Assembly (NCBI RefSeq): GCF_037031225.1
Contig: NZ_JAYEZN010000001.1
Coordinates: 930,001-994,000, forward strand
Direction of reading: 5' to 3'
From: Halorientalis sp. LT38
GTDB lineage: Archaea; Halobacteriota; Halobacteria; Halobacteriales; Haloarculaceae
Length of the DNA: 64,000 nucleotides
Position 1 is the first letter of the stretch. Every line of letters starts with the position of its first letter. This document shows, in pieces, positions 43,822-53,824 of this stretch. The notes under the pieces are model-generated. The model ran no database searches, was not told where the DNA came from, and saw only the letters and a program-made list of their open reading frames with translations. Made by a program: the position numbers and the translations under genes.

Positions 43822-44349
43822 TTAGGTGTCCGACCCATCGAACAGGTCGTCGTGGCGCTGGGCCAGGTTCGTGTAGTCCCCCGAGCTATAGGCCTCGAAG
43901 ACCGACTCGGGGTCGATAGTCGTCTCCGAGAGCGGCGTCACCGTCGCCGGCATCCCCCGGACGAACGACCTGGCGGGCACCTCGTACCCCTCCGGGACGA
44001 TGGTGCCGGAGGCGACGATGCTCCGCTCGCCGATGATCGATTCGGTCACCGTCGAGTTGAACCCGACGAGGGCGCCGTCCCGTACCGCCGAGTCGTTGAG
44101 GACGGCGCCGTGGCCGACCATGACCTGCTCGCCCACCGTCGCCGCGTGCAGGACGGCGTTGTCGCCGACGTGTGACTGTGTGCCGACCCGGACCGGTCCC
44201 ACGTCCCCCCGCAGGACGACCCCGGGCCAGACGCTTGCGTCGGCCGCGACCGTCACGTCCCCGACGACCGTCGCCTCGCGGCTGACGCGTGCCGTCTCGT
44301 CGATCTCTGGGCTCGTCCCCTCGAACGCGTACTGGCGGCTGTCACCCAT
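43822..44349 (-). CDS. Gamma-carbonic-anhydrase-like hexapeptide-repeat protein
   Basis: A 175-residue left-handed beta-helix protein with repeated hexapeptides (VVGDVTVAADASVWPGVVLRG). Metal-ligand histidines are seen in SHVGDNAVLHA and VMVGHGAVL, as in Cam/CaiE-type carbonic anhydrases. It may hydrate CO2 or be a related acyltransferase-fold protein. I start at MGDSRQYAFEG. It is divergent from the FAH-family gene. Confidence 0.85.
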   Translation of the reverse strand: MGDSRQYAFEGTSPEIDETARVSREATVVGDVTVAADASVWPGVVLRGDVGPVRVGTQSHVGDNAVLHAATVGEQVMVGHGAVLNDSAVRDGALVGFNSTVTESIIGERSIVASGTIVPEGYEVPARSFVRGMPATVTPLSETTIDPESVFEAYSSGDYTNLAQRHDDLFDGSDT

Positions 44350-44449
44350 ACCGTGAAACTCGTGAGCATCGACCAAATCACTGGTGGCGATCCCCGCCGG
44401 TCGATCGAGACCGAGAGAGGTAAACGGGCGGCCGCGGAATCCACGGGCG

Positions 44450-45160
44450 ATGAAACTCGCACGCGCTGACACGCCCGACGGCGTGGTCGAAGGCGAATAC
44501 GTCGACGGCGTCGTCGAGACCGACGACGGCAGCTACGAGATCGGCGAGGAGGCGACCCTGCTCGCGCCCTGCGACCCCGACGCGCTGTTCTGCGTCGGCC
44601 GCAACTTCGGCGAGAAGGTCGAGCAGATGGACTACGACGTCCCCGACGTCCCGGACTGGTTCATCAAACCGCCGCACAGTCTCCATCCGCCGGAGCAACC
44701 CATCCCGTACCCGAACTGGACCGAGGAGTTGACCTACGCCGGGGAACTCGCGGCCGTGATCGACGAGCCCTGCCACGAGATCACCGAAGAGGAGGTCGAC
44801 GGCGTGGTCCGGGGCTACACGATCCTAAACGACATGGACGCGCTCGACCAGGAGCGCCGGACGGCCAGAAAGGCCTTCGACGGCTCCGGCCCGCTCGGCC
44901 CCTGGATCGAGACCGACTACGAACCCGTCGGGAAGGAGATGGAGACCCACATCAACGGCGAGCGCCGCCAGCACGACAACACCGAGAACATGTTCAACAA
45001 GCCACGGGAGACCATCGCCTTCCTCAGCGAACGCTACACCTTCCGCGCCGGCGACGTGATCTCCTTCGGCAGTCCCGCCAACCCCGGCCTCGTGGAGCCG
45101 GGCGACGAAGTCGAAATCCGCTACGAGGGGATCGGCACGCTTCGAAACGAGATCGAGTGA
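44450..45160 (+). CDS. Fumarylacetoacetate hydrolase (FAH) family protein
   Basis: A 236-residue protein of the FAH/HpcE family. Visible are FCVGRNFGEKVEQM, FIKPPHSLHPPEQPIPYP, ELTYAGELAAVID (metal-binding Glu region), YTILNDMDALD and VISFGSPANPGLVEPGDEVEI. Members hydrolyse or decarboxylate acylpyruvates and related oxo-acids in aromatic breakdown or oxaloacetate repair. The exact substrate is unknown. Confidence 0.87.
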   Translation: MKLARADTPDGVVEGEYVDGVVETDDGSYEIGEEATLLAPCDPDALFCVGRNFGEKVEQMDYDVPDVPDWFIKPPHSLHPPEQPIPYPNWTEELTYAGELAAVIDEPCHEITEEEVDGVVRGYTILNDMDALDQERRTARKAFDGSGPLGPWIETDYEPVGKEMETHINGERRQHDNTENMFNKPRETIAFLSERYTFRAGDVISFGSPANPGLVEPGDEVEIRYEGIGTLRNEIE

Positions 45161-45248
45161 ACCGCGGCGAACGGAGGATCGGGTACGCACCCGGCAAGTT
45201 ATACAAAACTGTTATGTATCCATACGTATTATTGTGGGTAGACATTCT

Positions 45249-47177
45249 ATGGATCGAGATTCTAGCAGAACAACCGGTGGTGGTGGACGAAAACGGGATT
45301 CTTCCGATTCCACGGCCACGATAGAAGACCAGGTTAATGGCGAAAACGTAACAGTTTCTGGGGCGGACGCGAGCACGGGGTCGGCCACCGACCGGGAGAC
45401 CGTGTCGCTCGCCGAGGCGGTCGACCGCCACGATGCCGTCGCCCTGACAGCCGAGGACGTCGGGTCCGACGTCATCGTCTGGGAGGACACCACGGTGGTC
45501 GAGATCGTCGCCGAGGTAATCGAGTACTTCAGGACCGCGGAACTGGACGCCGACTTCGCCGATCCGCCGGACGAGGCGTTCGTCGCCGACCAGTTTTTCG
45601 ACTTCGAGTACCTCGAGCACTACGAGGAGGTCGAGCGAACGTGGTTGCAGAAGCCGTTCGCCTACGCCTCGATCCTCTACGATCCCACGGAGAACGAGCA
45701 CCTCTATCACGTCAGCGAACCCACGCTCGACGCGTTCGAGCGGTTCGTCCAGCAGGACCTGGTCGCCCTGCTGAGGGACAACCTGCTGTACCGCGACTTC
45801 GACGGGGAGCAGGACCGCGAGACCCTGTTCCAGCAGGAGGCGCGTACGCTGATCCTCGACCACGCCGCTACCGTCGACGACGGCTCGCTCCACAAACTCC
45901 TCTACTACCTCCTGCGGGACTTCATCCACTACGGGCCGATCGACCCGATGATGCGGGACGGGGCCATCGAGGACATTTCCTGTGACGGGACGGACGTGCC
46001 CATCTTCGTCTACCACCGCGACTACCGCGACCTGAAGACGAACGTCAGCTTCTCGCGGGAGCGACTGGACTCGTTCACGTTCCGGCTGGCACAGCGCTCG
46101 GGCAAGCAGATGACGGTCTCCAGCCCGCTGGTCGACGCCAGCCTGCCAAACGGTTCGCGCGTCCAGTTGACGCTGGGCGGTGAGGTGAGCACGCGCGGGT
46201 CGAACTTCACGATCCGGAAGTTCGCCGACGTGCCCTACACGCCGGTCGATCTCATCACCTCCAACACCTTCTCGGTCGAGCAGATGGCCTACTTCTGGCT
46301 CGCCATCGAGAACAACAAGAGCCTGATCTTCGCCGGCGGCACGGGGTCGGGGAAGACCTCGAGCATGAACGCCGTGTCGTTTTTCATCCCGCCCCGGAGC
46401 AAGGTCGTCTCCATCGAGGACACGCGAGAGATCGACCTTCCGCACGAGAACTGGATTCAGAGCGTCTCGCGCGGCGGCGCGTCGGCCGACGGACGGGGCG
46501 ACGTCTCCATGTTCGAGTTGCTGCAGGCGGCGCTCCGACAGCGCCCGGAGTATCTGCTGGTCGGCGAGATCAGGACCGAAGAGCGGGTGGCGCTAACATT
46601 CTTCCAGGCGATGTCCACCGGGCACACGGCGTACACGACGTTGCACGCCGACACGGTCGAGACGGCGATGAGTCGCCTCCGGAATCCGCCGCTGAACGTC
46701 CCCGTCCAGATGCTACAGGATCTGGACATCGTCTCGATCCAGTCGCAGGCGTTCGTCGACGACCGGCGGGTGCGGCGCAACCGGACGGTCGCCGAGATCG
46801 AACCCGGCGCGGACGACTCGACGATCGACGTCGAACCGATCTTCAGCCGTGACGCCGCCAGCGACACGCACGAACGGGTCGGCGAGTCGCGCGTCCTCGC
46901 CGACATCGCCGAGGACCGTGGCTGGTCCGCCGAGCGCCTCCAGCGCGAACTCGAGGACCGCGAGACCGTGCTCGGGTACCTCTCGGACCACGGCATCACG
47001 GGGTACGACGAAGTGGCCCGGGCGATTCACCTCTACTCTCGCGACCCCGACCGCATCCTCGCGGAGGTCGAGTCGGCCGAACTCGACCGCCAGACGCTCT
47101 TGGACACCGGCCCGGACATCGACGAGATCTCGCCCACGGAACTGGGTGCCAGTGACGGGTTCCTGAACGGATCATGA
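45249..47177 (+). CDS. Type IV pilus/type II secretion ATPase
   Basis: A 642-residue hexameric ATPase of the PilB/TadA/ArlI group that drives pilin assembly. Walker A is FAGGTGSGKTSSMNAV near 360, the Asp box EDTREIDLP, Walker B LLVGEIRTEER and the His box TGHTAYTTLHADT. The N-terminal 170 residues are haloarchaeal-specific and acidic. The next gene starts at 47174, overlapping the stop by 4 nt (ATGA), so ATPase and membrane platform are coupled. Confidence 0.93.
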   Translation: MDRDSSRTTGGGGRKRDSSDSTATIEDQVNGENVTVSGADASTGSATDRETVSLAEAVDRHDAVALTAEDVGSDVIVWEDTTVVEIVAEVIEYFRTAELDADFADPPDEAFVADQFFDFEYLEHYEEVERTWLQKPFAYASILYDPTENEHLYHVSEPTLDAFERFVQQDLVALLRDNLLYRDFDGEQDRETLFQQEARTLILDHAATVDDGSLHKLLYYLLRDFIHYGPIDPMMRDGAIEDISCDGTDVPIFVYHRDYRDLKTNVSFSRERLDSFTFRLAQRSGKQMTVSSPLVDASLPNGSRVQLTLGGEVSTRGSNFTIRKFADVPYTPVDLITSNTFSVEQMAYFWLAIENNKSLIFAGGTGSGKTSSMNAVSFFIPPRSKVVSIEDTREIDLPHENWIQSVSRGGASADGRGDVSMFELLQAALRQRPEYLLVGEIRTEERVALTFFQAMSTGHTAYTTLHADTVETAMSRLRNPPLNVPVQMLQDLDIVSIQSQAFVDDRRVRRNRTVAEIEPGADDSTIDVEPIFSRDAASDTHERVGESRVLADIAEDRGWSAERLQRELEDRETVLGYLSDHGITGYDEVARAIHLYSRDPDRILAEVESAELDRQTLLDTGPDIDEISPTELGASDGFLNGS

Positions 47178-49318
47178 CGGATCGATCGAGCGATCCGTCG
47201 ACCGCCGTACAGCCCGACTCGGGCGAGGCCGCCGCCGCCCGGTTCCCGCCCGTCGAGCGCAGTGGCCCGTCCGACAGCGAGCGCATCCGCGAGGAGTACG
47301 GCCGGGTGCGGGCCTACTTCAAGCGACGGGGGGCGCAGTACCGCGACCTCCAGCGCGCGCTCAACCAGTCCCGGGCGGGCGTCGGCTACGACGTCTACCT
47401 GAAGCGAACGGCATTCTACGCGATCGCGACCGCCTTCGCCGGCGCACTCGTCGGCGTCTTCGTGACGCTCCTGCTTTCGAACCTGGGCGTGATCGCCGAA
47501 CTCCGGAACCCGCTCTCCGTCGACGGCGGCGTCGCTCGGTTCGTCGGGCAGAACCGCTCTATGTTCTTCGGGGCCGGCGCGACGCTCGTGCTCGCGGCGC
47601 TGTCGGGTGGCGCGGTCTGGTACGCACGGACGACCTATCCGCGGTATCTCGCCGACAATCGGCGACGGAACATCGACGTGACCCTGCCACACGCGATCAC
47701 GTTCCTCTACGCGCTCTCTCACGGCGGGATGAGCCTGCTCGAGACGATGCGCGTGCTCGCCGAGTCCGAGGACAGCTACGGCGAGGTGGCAAACGAGTTC
47801 GACATGATCGTCCGCGACGTGGATCTGTTCGGGAACGACCTCTACACCGCGATCCGAAACGCCCGGGACCTGACGCCGAGCGACAACCTCGAGGGGTTCT
47901 TCGACGACCTGCTGGCGGTGCTCGACGCCGGTGGTGACGTGACCGAGTTCTTCAGCGACGAGACGGACACGTACCTCGAGGACGCGCGCGAACAGCAGGA
48001 CCAGTTCGTCTCGACGCTGGAGCTGCTCTCGGAGGTCTTCGTCGTCGGCTTCGTCGCCGCGCCGCTGTTTCTGGTCGTCATCCTGCTCGTCATTAGCATG
48101 CTGGGCGGGGCGACGCTCGGCCAGCTCACGCTGTTGATCTACGCCATCCTCCCGCTCGGGATGATCGCGTTCCTGGTGTTGATCGACACGCTCTCGACGC
48201 CGTACCGGGTTCCCCGCACCGAATTCGAGGCCGAAGCGGGAATCGTCGGCGACCGCTTCTCGACGCTCGGGACGGCGGTCGTCCGCGACGCGTTCGCGGA
48301 CCTGCTCGACTGGCTCGGCGTGGTGAGTCGGTCCGCGCCCGACGAGGGGGCGCTGTCGCCACCGGAGCGCGATCGGATTCGGACCGATCGGTACCTGCGG
48401 GCGCGGCGGCGAGAGGAGTTCCGCAAGCGGCTGCTGGACCCGCTGGCGTCCGTCCGGCGGGACCCGCTTTCGTCCCTGCTGGTGACGCTCCCGCTGGCGC
48501 TCGTGACCGTCGGTGGCTTCCTCGCGACCGGCCTCGTCGAACCGACCCGGGACGCCTTCCTCGCCGAACCGGTCACGGCGACGACGCTCGTGGTCGTGGT
48601 CCCATTCTTGCTCGTGGCGATACCGCTGTCGGTGTTCCACGAACTGAAGACGCAGCGCGAGACCGACTTCGCGCGACGGTTTCCGGACACGCTGAACGTC
48701 CTCTCCAGCGCGAACCGGATGGGGATCGAGTTCACCGACGCGCTCGCGATGGTCGGGCAGTGGTCCCGGGGCCCGCTGGCGACCGAACTCCGGATGGTCC
48801 GCAACGACATCCGGTGGCACTTCGACACCCGGTCTGCGTTGCTCGGACTGGCAAACCGGATCAACGCCCCATCGCTCTCGCGGACGCTGAAGCTCGTCGC
48901 CGAAGGGACGCGCTCGTCCAGCGACGTGGCTCGCGTCCTCTCGGTCGCCGCCGACGACGCGCGCGACCGGTTCAAGATCGAGCGCCGCCGGCGACAGGAC
49001 CTCTCTGCGTACACGGTCGTCGTCATCATCGGCTTCCTGGTGTACATGCTCGTGATCGTCCTGCTCGACACGAGCTACCTGCGACCCATCGCCGACGCAC
49101 CACCGGTGCCTGCTCCGGAGGGAGTCACGGGCACCCCTGTGAGCCTGGAGAACCTGCCCGTCGAGGCCTATCGGGCGCTGTTCTTCCACTCGGCGCTCAT
49201 CCAGGCCGTCGGCATCGGCCTGATCGCCGGGAAGCTCTCCCGCGACAGCGTTCTGAGCGGTCTCAAGTACGGCATCGCACTGATCACACTCACCCTCATC
49301 ACCTTCGCACTGCTATGA
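47174..49318 (+). CDS. Type II/IV secretion platform protein (TadC/PilC-like)
   Basis: A 714-residue polytopic membrane protein containing two T2SSF domains. Hydrophobic clusters are at about 75-105, 132-155, 275-335, 430-490 and 610-710; the cytosolic part ITFLYALSHGGMSLLETMRVLAE is a T2SSF signature. It anchors the pilus-assembly ATPase encoded upstream. The start overlaps that gene and the stop overlaps the pilin-like gene (ATGA at 49315-49318). Confidence 0.9.
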   Translation: MTDRSSDPSTAVQPDSGEAAAARFPPVERSGPSDSERIREEYGRVRAYFKRRGAQYRDLQRALNQSRAGVGYDVYLKRTAFYAIATAFAGALVGVFVTLLLSNLGVIAELRNPLSVDGGVARFVGQNRSMFFGAGATLVLAALSGGAVWYARTTYPRYLADNRRRNIDVTLPHAITFLYALSHGGMSLLETMRVLAESEDSYGEVANEFDMIVRDVDLFGNDLYTAIRNARDLTPSDNLEGFFDDLLAVLDAGGDVTEFFSDETDTYLEDAREQQDQFVSTLELLSEVFVVGFVAAPLFLVVILLVISMLGGATLGQLTLLIYAILPLGMIAFLVLIDTLSTPYRVPRTEFEAEAGIVGDRFSTLGTAVVRDAFADLLDWLGVVSRSAPDEGALSPPERDRIRTDRYLRARRREEFRKRLLDPLASVRRDPLSSLLVTLPLALVTVGGFLATGLVEPTRDAFLAEPVTATTLVVVVPFLLVAIPLSVFHELKTQRETDFARRFPDTLNVLSSANRMGIEFTDALAMVGQWSRGPLATELRMVRNDIRWHFDTRSALLGLANRINAPSLSRTLKLVAEGTRSSSDVARVLSVAADDARDRFKIERRRRQDLSAYTVVVIIGFLVYMLVIVLLDTSYLRPIADAPPVPAPEGVTGTPVSLENLPVEAYRALFFHSALIQAVGIGLIAGKLSRDSVLSGLKYGIALITLTLITFALL

Positions 49319-51036
49319 CCACCGAAAGAGACACGATCGACCGACAGCATTCGACCACGAGCGCGACGGGGCGCCGGCGCCTGCGGACCGACGACCGCGG
49401 GGTCTCGGAAGTCATCGGCGCGCTCCTCATGTTCGCCCTGCTCATCCTGTTGCTGGTCCTCATCCAGGTGAACGCGGTGCCGGCGGCCAACCAGCAGGTC
49501 GAGTTCGAGCACAGCCAGCGCGCCCAGGGCGACTTCCAGGAACTGCAGGACGTGATCCTGCTCGCGGCGTCGACCGGCCGCGAGGGCAGTGTCAGCGTCG
49601 AGACCGGGACCGGGTACCCGGCGCGACTGTTCCTGTTCAATCCACCGCGAGCGTCCGGGACCATCGAACGCTCCGCGACCGGGACCGCCGAAGTACGCAA
49701 CGCGCTGGCCGCCGGGGAAGTCGGTGACTACGTCGACGGCACCCCCATCTCGTTCGAGTCCGGCGGACTCGCCTACCGCCCGAACTACAACGAGTACGGC
49801 GGCGCACCGACGACCGTCTACGAGAACGGCGTCCTCTACAGCAACTTCACGGGCAACCGCTCGGTGATTCAGGAACGAGGAGCCATCGTCAGCGGTCGCG
49901 ACGTGTCGCTCGTGGCGCTGCAGGGCACGCTCGCCACGTCGAGTTCGCAGTCGGTCTCGGTCGGCGTCACGCCGATCAGCGCCCCGACGCGGACGGTCAG
50001 CGTCACGAACTCGGCTCCCGGGGCGCCGGTCACCGTCACGGTGCCGACCCGACTCGGGCCGGACGCCTGGCGGACGATTCTCGAGGAGGAACTCGAAGCA
50101 AACGGCGGGTACGTCACGCGCATCGAGCGGGCCTCGAGTTCGAGCGTCCGGTTCACGCTGGCAGAGGACGTGGTCTACGACCTGCGGATGGCGGCGGTCG
50201 GCGTCGGAACCGGTTTCGACCGGTCGACAGAGGCTCAGTACGTCACCACCGTCGCGGGCAACGGCTCGACCGTGCCAGAGGACGGCAGTCAGCGGATCGT
50301 CGCGGAGGTGCGCGACGCCTACAACAACCCCGTCAGCAACGAGTCGATAGCCGCCGAAGCCGTCCAGGGCGGCGGGACGGTGCAGGTCGTCGGGTCCGAC
50401 CAGACCGACGACGAGGGACAGGTCGAACTGGAGTACACCGCCGGTGGCATCAACACGCCCCTGGAGGACGTGGTAGTCGAGGTCTGGATCGGGAACGGGT
50501 CGACGCCACCGACCGATCCCCAGCGCGTCGCCGAGGTCTCGCTCACCGTCTTCGACGTTGACGGGACCGGCCAGACCGGCTCTCCGGGCGGCAACCCGGT
50601 CAACCCGGGGATCAACCTCCAGCTGACGGGGGCCGAAGCCGTCGGGAGCGGCGGATGTAACGCCCGGAGCAACGGCTGTGACGCGGGGGTAACGATCACC
50701 AACCGGAACAGCCAGACCGGCTGGACCGTCGAGGATATGCGCGTCAGCGTCTACGCCGCACAGGGCGACAGCGGGCCCACCAGTTACGTCGTCTCAGACA
50801 CCCGCGGCGGAAGCGGGACGTCGCTGAGCGTCGGCGCCGACTTCAGGTCGGTCGGCCTCGACGACTTCGGTCCCGAGGGTGCCGCCGACGACGAACAGAG
50901 GTACGTCTTCGACTTCGCCGGCTTCTCGACCGCACAGGACGGGGTCCGAACCGGGGACACCTTCGTCCTCGAAGTCATCTACGAGGACGACGACGGGAAT
51001 CCGGCCGTCGTGACGTACTTCGTTCCGCTGGCCTAG
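49315..51036 (+). CDS. Large pilin-like exported protein with an Ig-like domain
   Basis: A 573-residue protein. It opens with a class III-type pilin leader: DDRGVSEVIGALLMFALLIL at residues 27-46, where cleavage precedes the hydrophobic helix. A long Ser/Thr/Gly-rich extracellular part follows. Residues about 305-400 (STVPEDGSQRIVAEVRDAYN onward) look like a Big_1 invasin-type Ig domain. As the last gene of the ATPase-platform-pilin operon it is likely a substrate of this machine, perhaps an adhesin-bearing minor pilin. Confidence 0.8.
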   Translation: MTTERDTIDRQHSTTSATGRRRLRTDDRGVSEVIGALLMFALLILLLVLIQVNAVPAANQQVEFEHSQRAQGDFQELQDVILLAASTGREGSVSVETGTGYPARLFLFNPPRASGTIERSATGTAEVRNALAAGEVGDYVDGTPISFESGGLAYRPNYNEYGGAPTTVYENGVLYSNFTGNRSVIQERGAIVSGRDVSLVALQGTLATSSSQSVSVGVTPISAPTRTVSVTNSAPGAPVTVTVPTRLGPDAWRTILEEELEANGGYVTRIERASSSSVRFTLAEDVVYDLRMAAVGVGTGFDRSTEAQYVTTVAGNGSTVPEDGSQRIVAEVRDAYNNPVSNESIAAEAVQGGGTVQVVGSDQTDDEGQVELEYTAGGINTPLEDVVVEVWIGNGSTPPTDPQRVAEVSLTVFDVDGTGQTGSPGGNPVNPGINLQLTGAEAVGSGGCNARSNGCDAGVTITNRNSQTGWTVEDMRVSVYAAQGDSGPTSYVVSDTRGGSGTSLSVGADFRSVGLDDFGPEGAADDEQRYVFDFAGFSTAQDGVRTGDTFVLEVIYEDDDGNPAVVTYFVPLA

Positions 51037-51042
51037 ATCGGT

Positions 51043-51486
51043 CTAGGCCTGTCCGTCGCCGATATCCACCACGAGCGTCGGGCGGCCGACGTTCTCGACG
51101 ACGCGTTCGGTCACACTGCCGAGTGACGCCACACGGTCCCGCCCCGTCCGCCCGTGGGTCCCCATCACGAGCAGGTCAGCGTCGATCTCCGACGCGTAGT
51201 CCGTGATCTCGGTGTGGGGGATCCCTTCCCGGCGTTCCCGGACGACCTCGACGCCGGCCTCGTCGCCCGCGGTCTCGACGGCGTCGAGGGCGGCCTCGCC
51301 CTCCGCTTCGAGGGTCGCGATCACGTCGTCCTGGGTGTCCTCGTCGGCGGCCAGGAACAGGCGGCGGTCGACGACGTAGAGCGCGTGAACCGTCGCGTCG
51401 TTGTCCGCGGCGACGTGGAAGGCGTGCTCGAGAGTTTCGTCGGTCCCGCTGCTCCCGTCTGTCGGCACGAGTATCCGGTCGTACAT
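51043..51486 (-). CDS. Universal stress protein (UspA family)
   Basis: A 147-residue UspA protein with YDRILVPTDGSSGTDETLEHA at the start and LLVMGTHGRTGRDRVASLGSVTERVVENVGRPTLVV as ATP-binding end. I start at MYDRILVP. Convergent with the pilin-like gene, 6 bp apart. It differs clearly from the UspA at 37506. Confidence 0.9.
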   Translation of the reverse strand: MYDRILVPTDGSSGTDETLEHAFHVAADNDATVHALYVVDRRLFLAADEDTQDDVIATLEAEGEAALDAVETAGDEAGVEVVRERREGIPHTEITDYASEIDADLLVMGTHGRTGRDRVASLGSVTERVVENVGRPTLVVDIGDGQA

Positions 51487-51704
51487 GCTCGCGGAGTTGG
51501 CCTGGCTGGTACTTGAAACACCACCCCCGAGTTCCCGGGTCGTCGCCGGACCGTCGCGTCGGCGGGCGGCCCGAATCGGGGTCGGGAACCGGTGTGTCAC
51601 AACTTCGCACAACACACCTCGCGTTTACACTGTTAGGCTATGAGAAGCAATTTCTTCACGAAAGAACCACCAATTTTAGTTAGGTGGATACCGACGGTGT
51701 GTAT

Positions 51705-51956
51705 ATGGTCGACAAAGACGACCTGCGACAGCAGCTGATCGACGGCTTCGAAGGCGCAGACTATCCCGTGAACAGCCCGATGGACCTCGTTCCGGCTCTG
51801 CCGAACGGTCCGTCCACCACGTTCGAGTCCGGTGACGTGAGCTTCACCGCAATGGAGCTCAACCAGAAGGGCGGCGGCGGCGACTTCCCCTACGACGACG
51901 TGGAGTCGCTCGTCGACGACATCCTCGAAGGCCTCGAGGACGAAGGTTACATCTAA
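51705..51956 (+). CDS. MTH865-family protein
   Basis: An 83-residue EF-hand-like protein of the MTH865 family (VDKDDLRQQLIDGFEGADYPVNSPMDLVPALPNGP and DDVESLVDDILEGLEDEGYI). The structure of the methanogen homologue is known but no function. Starts at ATG 51705 behind an AT-rich leader. Confidence 0.85.
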   Translation: MVDKDDLRQQLIDGFEGADYPVNSPMDLVPALPNGPSTTFESGDVSFTAMELNQKGGGGDFPYDDVESLVDDILEGLEDEGYI

Positions 51957-52059
51957 CGCCCGCAAACCGACCCCGATTTTTTCGCGACACGAGCCGGATA
52001 GCAGCCGGTACGTCTCGCCCGCCCCAACCCGTATCAACGTTCGGTCCCTACCGGCGGGT

Positions 52060-52470
52060 ATGTCACGGAACGCCGAGCGAGACCTGCCAGAGACCGACGA
52101 GGAGTGGCGCGAAGTGCTCGACGAGGAGGCGTACAGGATCCTCCGCGAGGCCGGCACGGAGCCGAAGTTCAGCGGCGAGTACGTCGACCAGAAGGCGGAC
52201 GGCACCTACGTCTGCGCCGGCTGTGGGACGGAACTGTTCGACTCCGAGACGAAGTTCGAGTCGGGCTCGGGGTGGCCCAGCTTCTACGACGCCGCGCGGG
52301 ACAACGTCGAGACCCGACTCGACACCAGCCACGGGATGCGGCGGACGGAGGTCGTCTGCGCGACGTGTGAGGGCCACCTCGGCCACGTCTTCGAGGACGG
52401 ACCGGAGCCGACGGGCGAACGCTTCTGCATCAACTCGGCCGCCCTCGAGTTCGATCCCGAGGAGGAGTGA
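52060..52470 (+). CDS. msrB: Peptide-methionine (R)-S-oxide reductase
   Basis: A 136-residue MsrB that repairs oxidised methionine. Zinc is held by the two CxxC pairs (YVCAGCGTEL and EVVCATCEGH). The catalytic Cys lies in the C-terminal RFCINSAAL. GSGWPSFYDAA and GHLGHVFEDGPEPTG are family hallmarks. No MsrA is nearby. Confidence 0.95.
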   Translation: MSRNAERDLPETDEEWREVLDEEAYRILREAGTEPKFSGEYVDQKADGTYVCAGCGTELFDSETKFESGSGWPSFYDAARDNVETRLDTSHGMRRTEVVCATCEGHLGHVFEDGPEPTGERFCINSAALEFDPEEE

Positions 52471-52501
52471 GCGGCCGCTCGCGGCGTCTGTTCGAGTGTA
52501 A

Positions 52502-52510
52502 TATTTTATA
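52502..52510 (+). promoter_or_regulatory. TATA box of the histidine kinase gene
   Basis: TATTTTATA is centred about 30 nt before the GTG at 52536. It supports the GTG as a leaderless start. Confidence 0.55.
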
Positions 52511-52535
52511 GGTGATGATCCACTGAACTTGCCCT

Positions 52536-53741
52536 GTGGTCGCTGCGGATCGGTCTGGGGGCGACGGGGAGCAGTCAGAGTCAGACGCCGACGGCGGGAG
52601 CCGCGCCGGCGCTGTTCGCGAGCGTGCCGTGCGGTTCGCGGCGGCGACGCCGCGAGGCGGACCGGCGGTCGTCGGCGCCGTCGGAATCGGGCTGTTCCTG
52701 ATCACGCTTTTGAACTTCGTCCGTGAGTTGCGCCTGTTCGGCTTCGAGTGGCCACAGGTCGTCGCGGTCTCGCTGAGCGCGTGGCTCTCGGCCGCCATCG
52801 TCTACGCGGCGATCTACCTCCACGTGAGCGACTTCACGCCCGAGCAGCGCTGGCAGGTCGCGGCCGCGTCGCTCACCGGCGTCGTCTTCGTCTACTTCGT
52901 GATGTACGCCACCGTGTTCGTGCGGCTCTCGATCGGTCTCCGGTTCGTCGGGCCGACGCTGCAGTTGCTCGCCAGCGCCCACGCCGGCGCCATCGCCGGC
53001 TACCTGATCGGCCTGCTGTACGTCAAGGCCCGGCGGGACGCCCGGCGCGCCCAGCGGATCGGCCGCCAGCTGGAGTTCATGCACAGCATCCTCCGTCACG
53101 ACGTGCTCAACAGCATGACGGTCGTCAGAGCCCGCGCCGAACACCTCGACGGGCGCCTCGACGGGGAGCACGACGAGTCGATCGACGCCATCCGCAACCA
53201 GGCCGAGAGCGTGATCGATCTCTCCCAGCGCGCGCGGGCGACGGTCGACGCGCTGGCCGCCGACGCCGACGTGACGCCCGAACCCGTCGACCTGTCGGCC
53301 GTCCTCCGCGAGGAGGTGACGACCGTCCGCTCGACGTACGACGACCTGAACGTGACCGCGGACGTCCCCGACGAGGTGCTCGTGCAGGCCGACGACATGC
53401 TCCCGGCCGTCTTCGGGAACCTGTTGAGCAACGCCGTCCAGCACAACGACGCCGACGGCCCGCGGATCGACGTCGCGGTCATGGTCGGTGCCGACTCGGT
53501 CGAGGTCCGCGTCCGCGACAACGGTCCCGGCATCCCCGACGAGGAGAAAGAGACCGTGTTCGAGCAGGGCCACAGCTCCAGCGGCGGCGGTTTCGGCCTC
53601 TTTTTCGTCCGGACCATGCTCGACCACTACGGCGGGTCGATTACCGTCGAGGACAACCAGCCCCGCGGCTCGACGTTCGTCGTTACCCTGCCGCGCGCGG
53701 AGCGGAGCGAAACCGCACCGTTCGGCGGCATCGGTGTGTGA
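52536..53741 (+). CDS. Membrane sensor histidine kinase
   Basis: A 401-residue kinase. After an acidic N-terminus there are four hydrophobic helices (about 45-170). The phospho-acceptor segment is MHSILRHDVLNSMTVVRARAEHL (His near 189), and the ATP-binding lid includes GNLLSNAVQHN, VRVRDNGPGIPDEEK and GGFGLFFVRTML. It lacks a recognised extracellular sensor, PAS or receiver domain, so the membrane helices may sense. No response regulator is adjacent. Confidence 0.9.
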   Translation: MVAADRSGGDGEQSESDADGGSRAGAVRERAVRFAAATPRGGPAVVGAVGIGLFLITLLNFVRELRLFGFEWPQVVAVSLSAWLSAAIVYAAIYLHVSDFTPEQRWQVAAASLTGVVFVYFVMYATVFVRLSIGLRFVGPTLQLLASAHAGAIAGYLIGLLYVKARRDARRAQRIGRQLEFMHSILRHDVLNSMTVVRARAEHLDGRLDGEHDESIDAIRNQAESVIDLSQRARATVDALAADADVTPEPVDLSAVLREEVTTVRSTYDDLNVTADVPDEVLVQADDMLPAVFGNLLSNAVQHNDADGPRIDVAVMVGADSVEVRVRDNGPGIPDEEKETVFEQGHSSSGGGFGLFFVRTMLDHYGGSITVEDNQPRGSTFVVTLPRAERSETAPFGGIGV

Positions 53742-53824
53742 GCGACGGGCTGTGCGCTCGGTCGGTAGCTGTCGAAAGAATCGAAGTCGCGTCCAGTCGC
53801 CGTCAGGCGACAGTACGAAACTCG

